Assembly (NCBI GenBank): GCA_021821565.1
Contig: JAKACI010000095.1
Location: 1-6,073 of the forward strand
Direction: 5' to 3'
DNA length: 6,073 nucleotides
Source of the DNA: a bacterium
GTDB taxonomy: Bacteria; SZUA-79; Acidulodesulfobacterales; Acidulodesulfobacteraceae
Both the position numbers and the translations under genes were made by a program. A model generated the notes under the pieces. It saw only the letters and a program-made list of their open reading frames with translations, made no database searches and was not told the DNA's origin. Shown here piece by piece: positions 4,989 through 6,073 of the stretch; position 1 is the first letter of the stretch; each line of letters starts with the position of its first letter.

Positions 4989-6073
4989 TGAGAAAAAAAA
5001 ATATTATAGTGGTAGGTCTTCAGTGGGGCGACGAAGGAAAGGGGAAAATTGTAGATCTTTTGTCTAAAAATGTTGATATAATTGCGAGGTATCAAGGCGG
5101 CAACAATGCCGGACATACGGTGGTTACCGGCGATATAAGTTTAGTCTTCAGGCTTGTTCCTTCGGGTATACTTAATGAAGATAAAATTTGTATTCTCGGT
5201 AACGGCGTAGTGGTAGACCCGGTTGTCTTATTTGAAGAATTAGAAGCATTGCAAAAAATAAACATAAGGATTAGGGAAAGATTTTATATTTCCCATAAAT
5301 GCCATATTATTATGCCGTATCATAAAAGATTGGATATAGCGCGGGAAAGATTGAGAGGCGCGGGAATGATCGGTACTACAGGAAGGGGAATAGGCCCTGC
5401 CTATGAAGACAAAGTGGCAAGAATTGGAATCAGGGCAATTGATCTTACAAAAAAAGACGTGTTATATGATAAAATTATTATGAGTCTTAAGGAAAAAAAT
5501 TATTTATTTGAAAATGTATTGGGCGAAAATATATTTAATCCTGACGAATTAATTAACGAATATTTTGAATACGGCAATAAACTCAAGGATTATTTGATAG
5601 ATTCTTCCGAATTTATAAATCAAAGCATAGAAGCGGGTAAAAATATTATGCTTGAAGGAGCGCAGGGGACATTCTTAGATGTGGATCACGGCACGTATCC
5701 CTATGTCACTTCTTCAAATACTGTTGCAGGCGGTTCAATGTCAGGAATCGGAATAGGTCCTACAAAAATTGATGAGGTGGTAGGTATCACTAAAGCTTAT
5801 ACTACTAGAGTAGGCGAAGGCTATTTCCCCACGGAATTCAATGAAGGACTCGGAGATGCGATAAGAGATAGAGGCGAAGAATTCGGTTCCGTTACAGGAA
5901 GACCAAGAAGATGCGGCTGGTTTGATGCTAATTTGATAAAAACGGCGAAATACCTTAACGGTATTACAGGAATGGTTGTTACTAAGATAGATGTTTTATC
6001 GGGTTTAAAAAAAATTAATATTTGCACAGGTTATCTTTTTAAGGGTTCAATTATAAATCATCTTCCTTATTCT
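4988..6073 (+). CDS. purA: Adenylosuccinate synthetase (3' end cut by window edge)
   Basis: Catalyses GTP-dependent joining of IMP and aspartate to adenylosuccinate, the first step from IMP to AMP, in the cytoplasm. The frame is open for 362 codons to the last base with no stop; the family is usually about 430 residues, so roughly 70 C-terminal residues are missing. Seen: QWGDEGKGK (12-20) with the catalytic Asp15 and phosphate loop; GGNNAGHTV (37-45) with the catalytic His43; GTTGRGIGPAYEDK (129-142), the IMP-site signature; EGAQG (223-227); TRVGEGYFPTE; and GRPRRCGWFD (304-313), with the arginines that contact IMP and aspartate. All key residues within the visible part are intact. The ATG at 4988 has no Shine-Dalgarno and is followed at once by an A9 run in codons 2-5; family alignment to the N-terminus supports this start. 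It lies 42 nt after hisZ in the same orientation, probably in the same transcript. Confidence 0.96.
   Translation, partial: MRKKNIIVVGLQWGDEGKGKIVDLLSKNVDIIARYQGGNNAGHTVVTGDISLVFRLVPSGILNEDKICILGNGVVVDPVVLFEELEALQKINIRIRERFYISHKCHIIMPYHKRLDIARERLRGAGMIGTTGRGIGPAYEDKVARIGIRAIDLTKKDVLYDKIIMSLKEKNYLFENVLGENIFNPDELINEYFEYGNKLKDYLIDSSEFINQSIEAGKNIMLEGAQGTFLDVDHGTYPYVTSSNTVAGGSMSGIGIGPTKIDEVVGITKAYTTRVGEGYFPTEFNEGLGDAIRDRGEEFGSVTGRPRRCGWFDANLIKTAKYLNGITGMVVTKIDVLSGLKKINICTGYLFKGSIINHLPYS

Noticed and set aside
5821..6027. 68-codon open frame on the - strand inside purA
   Set aside because: Antisense to the conserved TRVGEGYFPTE to GRPRRCGW region of PurA; no independent support.

Overview
The window is a very AT-rich piece of bacterial chromosome. 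It holds four co-directional metabolic genes on the + strand, preceded by a divergent gene that runs off the left edge on the - strand. Coding DNA is low in GC with many ATA, AAA and AAT codons, and the gaps between genes are almost pure A/T. The order aminotransferase, serA, hisZ, purA and the use of a HisZ-type histidine pathway recall low-GC deltaproteobacterial (Desulfobacterota-like) genomes. That placement is from memory of gene order and is only a weak inference; the window contains no rRNA or other marker to settle it.

Layout. Positions 1-417 (-) encode the N-terminal 139 residues of an unrecognised protein with one hydrophobic signal or anchor segment and then a Lys/Asn/Ile-rich low-complexity stretch. 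Positions 418-816 are a long divergent intergenic region with a plausible back-to-back promoter pair, two short palindromes and a 13-bp tandem repeat just before the next ribosome binding site. Positions 817-1959 encode a class V (small-domain) PLP-dependent aminotransferase. Positions 2061-3638 encode long-form D-3-phosphoglycerate dehydrogenase (SerA) with a C-terminal ACT domain. Positions 3644-4945 encode the HisRS-like regulatory subunit of ATP phosphoribosyltransferase (HisZ). Positions 4988-6073 encode the first 362 residues of adenylosuccinate synthetase (PurA), cut by the right edge.

How they fit together. SerA makes 3-phosphohydroxypyruvate, which needs transamination to phosphoserine. 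The adjacent aminotransferase could supply that step in place of canonical SerC, or could handle the serine/pyruvate/glyoxylate/alanine pool. HisZ activates a short-form HisG, the first enzyme of histidine synthesis; that pathway consumes the purine ring of ATP and returns AICAR to purine synthesis. PurA then draws IMP toward AMP. The cluster therefore joins serine, histidine and adenylate supply. serA and hisZ are 5 nt apart and are probably translationally coupled; the other gaps (101 and 42 nt) are compatible with a single operon and show no convincing terminator.

I found no mobile element, CRISPR array, RNA gene or evidently new system. The points most worth a second look are the divergent control region, the orphan secreted or anchored protein at the left edge, and the aminotransferase-SerA pairing.
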